DNA of 7,195 bases from Synechococcus sp. HW_metabat.54 (GTDB lineage Bacteria > Cyanobacteriota > Cyanobacteriia > PCC-6307 > Cyanobiaceae): contig JAAZVJ010000045.1 of the NCBI GenBank assembly GCA_018623675.1, positions 1-7,195 on the forward strand, given 5' to 3'. A program made the translations under genes and the position numbers. The notes beneath the pieces were generated by a model. The model was not told the origin of the DNA, searched no databases, and saw only the letters and a list, made by a program, of their open reading frames with translations. This document shows positions 5,706 to 7,195 of the stretch, piece by piece. Position 1 is the first letter of the stretch. Each line of letters opens with the position of its first letter.

Positions 5706-6854
5706 TCAGACGGAGTGGCGGGACATCGGTGGACCACTGCGTTCAATGCGACGTGCCAACAGGGCCATGGCGGTGCAAAACAGCCAATACAACACCCCTA
5801 GCCACACGTAGACCTCAAGATGGCGACCAATAAAGGCCGGATTGGCCAGCAGGCTGCGGCCAATCCCCAGCAGTTCCACCAGGCCGAGTAAGGCCATCAG
5901 GCTGGTGTTTTGCATCAGACCGATGGCCTGATTGGTGAGGGCGGGTACGGCGATGCGTAGGGCCTGCGGTAAGACCACAAAGCGCAGACTTTGCAGTTCA
6001 CTGAGGCCGAGAGCTGAGGCTGCTTCGTTCTGGGTTGCGGGGATCGATTGGAGTCCTCCACGCACGTCTTCGGCGACATAAGCCGCCGCAAAGAGGGCGA
6101 ATGCCACAACGGCACGCAGCACGCGGTTGATTTCAATTTCCACCGGCAAAAAGAGGGGGATCAACAGTTGGCCGAAAAACAGCACGGCGATCAGCGGTAC
6201 TGCCCGCATGAGGTCGATGTACAGGCGACTGCTGAGTTGAATCAACGGCAAGCTGCTGGTTCGCCCAAGGGCGAGAAGAATGCCTAAGGGCAGTGCGAGG
6301 GCTGCGCTTGTGGTGGTGAGAAGAAGCGTGAGGCTGAGACCGCCCCAGGCCCGGCTGGGCACGCTGCTCAAACCGAGCCCTCCTCCCAACAGAGCAATCC
6401 CCATCGGGATCATCGCGATCCAGCACCAGGGCAAGCAGCGTTGCAACCAACGCAGTAAACCTCCCTGTGCCGGCTTTAAAAGGGTGATCAGTGTGAGTGC
6501 GGCAAGTGCTCCCATCCAGAGTTGCGGACGCCAGCGTTCGTCAGCTGGGTAACTGCCATTGAGGTACAGGGGCAGGTTGGAGCTGACCACTGACCAATCG
6601 GCTGCCTTCCAGGCCCAAGTGGCGCTGTTCCAAGCGGCCCATGCAATCAAAACAACCACCACCAAACTGATGGCTGTGTCCAACGGGTGACGACGGGTGT
6701 GTCGCCACAGCTGGCGGCCGTGGGCAGGCAGGTCGAGTGGCACTCCTCGTTTCGATGCTTGTCGGAGCCACGCCTGCACGGACAGCCTCACCAAGGGGGA
6801 TGGCCAGGCTATCGCTGAGCACAGGGGGCTCTGCTTGGTGTTCCGGGGCGTCAA
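5706..6854 (-). CDS. aapM: Amino-acid ABC importer permease (AapM/NatH-like)
   Basis: This inner-membrane permease has 382 residues, the long form typical of AapM-type subunits and not the roughly 220 residues of HisM/GlnP permeases. Residues 60-80 form a first membrane helix, followed by a long extracytoplasmic loop (about 82-110) and another helix near 112-127. The conserved core includes [20 protein letters not shown] (170-189) and [19 protein letters not shown] (204-222). The EAA loop that docks on the ATPase includes [12 protein letters not shown] (261-272) and [11 protein letters not shown] (275-285). The start is a TTG at 6854 whose last bases overlap the TGA stop of the upstream permease gene (TTGA), which suggests translational coupling. 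No ATG exists before the conserved region, and a GTG at Val22 is the alternative. It should pair with the aapQ-like permease as a heterodimer. Confidence 0.9.
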   Translation of the reverse strand: MTPRNTKQSPLCSAIAWPSPLVRLSVQAWLRQASKRGVPLDLPAHGRQLWRHTRRHPLDTAISLVVVVLIAWAAWNSATWAWKAADWSVVSSNLPLYLNGSYPADERWRPQLWMGALAALTLITLLKPAQGGLLRWLQRCLPWCWIAMIPMGIALLGGGLGLSSVPSRAWGGLSLTLLLTTTSAALALPLGILLALGRTSSLPLIQLSSRLYIDLMRAVPLIAVLFFGQLLIPLFLPVEIEINRVLRAVVAFALFAAAYVAEDVRGGLQSIPATQNEAASALGLSELQSLRFVVLPQALRIAVPALTNQAIGLMQNTSLMALLGLVELLGIGRSLLANPAFIGRHLEVYVWLGVLYWLFCTAMALLARRIERSGPPMSRHSV

Positions 6855-7195
6855 GCCTTCGTGCGCTGACCCCTGCGCACCACCGTTTGATTCAGCAGTT
6901 GCATGGCAGCATTAATCAGCAGATTCAGCAGAAGGAAGCTGAGCAGAAGGAGCAAAAATCCTTCGATAGCTCGCCCGGTTTGCGTGATGGTTGTGTCACT
7001 GACTGCGTACAGATCCGCGTAGCCAACAGCAATCGCGAGGGTGCTGTTTTTGGCCAGATTCAGGTACTGACTTGTCAGTCCCGGAAGGATGGCGGGAAGT
7101 GCTTGCGGTAAGACCACCCTGCGCAAGCCCATCCGCTCCGAGAGCCCAAGACTGCGGAAGGCCTCCCACTGTCCACGCGGTACGGCGTCCAGTCC
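6851..7195 (-). CDS. aapQ: Amino-acid ABC importer permease, C-terminal part (AapQ/NatG-like; 5' truncated by window)
   Basis: The frame is open from the window edge at 7195, giving 114 residues of a permease C-terminus. It begins with an EAA loop (GLDAVPRGQWEAFRSLGLS), immediately followed by RVVLPQALPAILPGLTSQY and the NLAKNSTLAIAVGYADL block. These are standard for PAAT-family permeases and especially close to AapQ. A last membrane helix runs through GFLLLLLSFLLLNLLIN, and the protein ends in a basic tail. The ATG at 7132 is internal and not a start, because the EAA motif lies upstream of it. The TGA stop overlaps the TTG start of the aapM-like gene. The N-terminal half and, by the usual gene order, the periplasmic binding protein gene lie beyond the window. 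Confidence 0.9.
   Translation of the reverse strand, partial: GLDAVPRGQWEAFRSLGLSERMGLRRVVLPQALPAILPGLTSQYLNLAKNSTLAIAVGYADLYAVSDTTITQTGRAIEGFLLLLLSFLLLNLLINAAMQLLNQTVVRRGQRTKA

Overview
The window looks like part of a compact, moderately GC-rich cyanobacterial chromosome, most likely a marine Synechococcus or a close relative. The best lineage marker is the gene at 4515-4880, which encodes a cyanobacterial-type AbrB protein (cyAbrB). Very short spacers, overlapping gene ends and weak or absent Shine-Dalgarno sequences fit the same group. The assignment is inferred from protein character, not from a database search. No tRNA, rRNA, CRISPR array or insertion sequence was seen.

Left part (1-2539). 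The window opens in the 3' end of a metA-type homoserine O-acyltransferase gene on the + strand. It converges on three minus-strand genes that may be co-transcribed (2539 down to 310): a two-domain protein joining an aminoglycoside-phosphotransferase-like kinase to a P-loop kinase, a stand-alone small zinc-ribbon protein of the DUF723-like type, and a small exported protein of unknown function.

Middle (2540-4500). An AlkB-type 2-oxoglutarate/Fe(II) dioxygenase lies divergent from the kinase fusion. Its 3' end overlaps by 23 bp that of an AEC-family (auxin-efflux-carrier-like) permease on the other strand. The permease reading frame carries family-like sequence about 33 codons upstream of its first recognised start codon, so its true start is unresolved. 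A 69-codon coiled-coil gene follows on the + strand. It meets tail to tail, sharing 4 bp, a 31-codon minus-strand reading frame that looks protein-like and could be a previously unannotated small gene.

Right part (4463-7195). A 52-bp divergent region with a near-symmetric TATAAATA box precedes cyabrB, which ends in a strong intrinsic terminator with a UUCG loop. Convergent to it is a general/polar amino-acid ABC importer on the minus strand, in the order permease (aapQ-like, cut by the window edge), permease (aapM-like), ATPase (aapP-like). The two permease genes share a 4-bp TTGA overlap and the ATPase follows after 14 bp, so this is one operon. Its substrate-binding protein gene would be expected just beyond the right edge. 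A cyAbrB regulator beside an amino-acid importer is suggestive because cyAbrB proteins are linked to carbon/nitrogen regulation, but the two are convergent and nothing here shows direct control.
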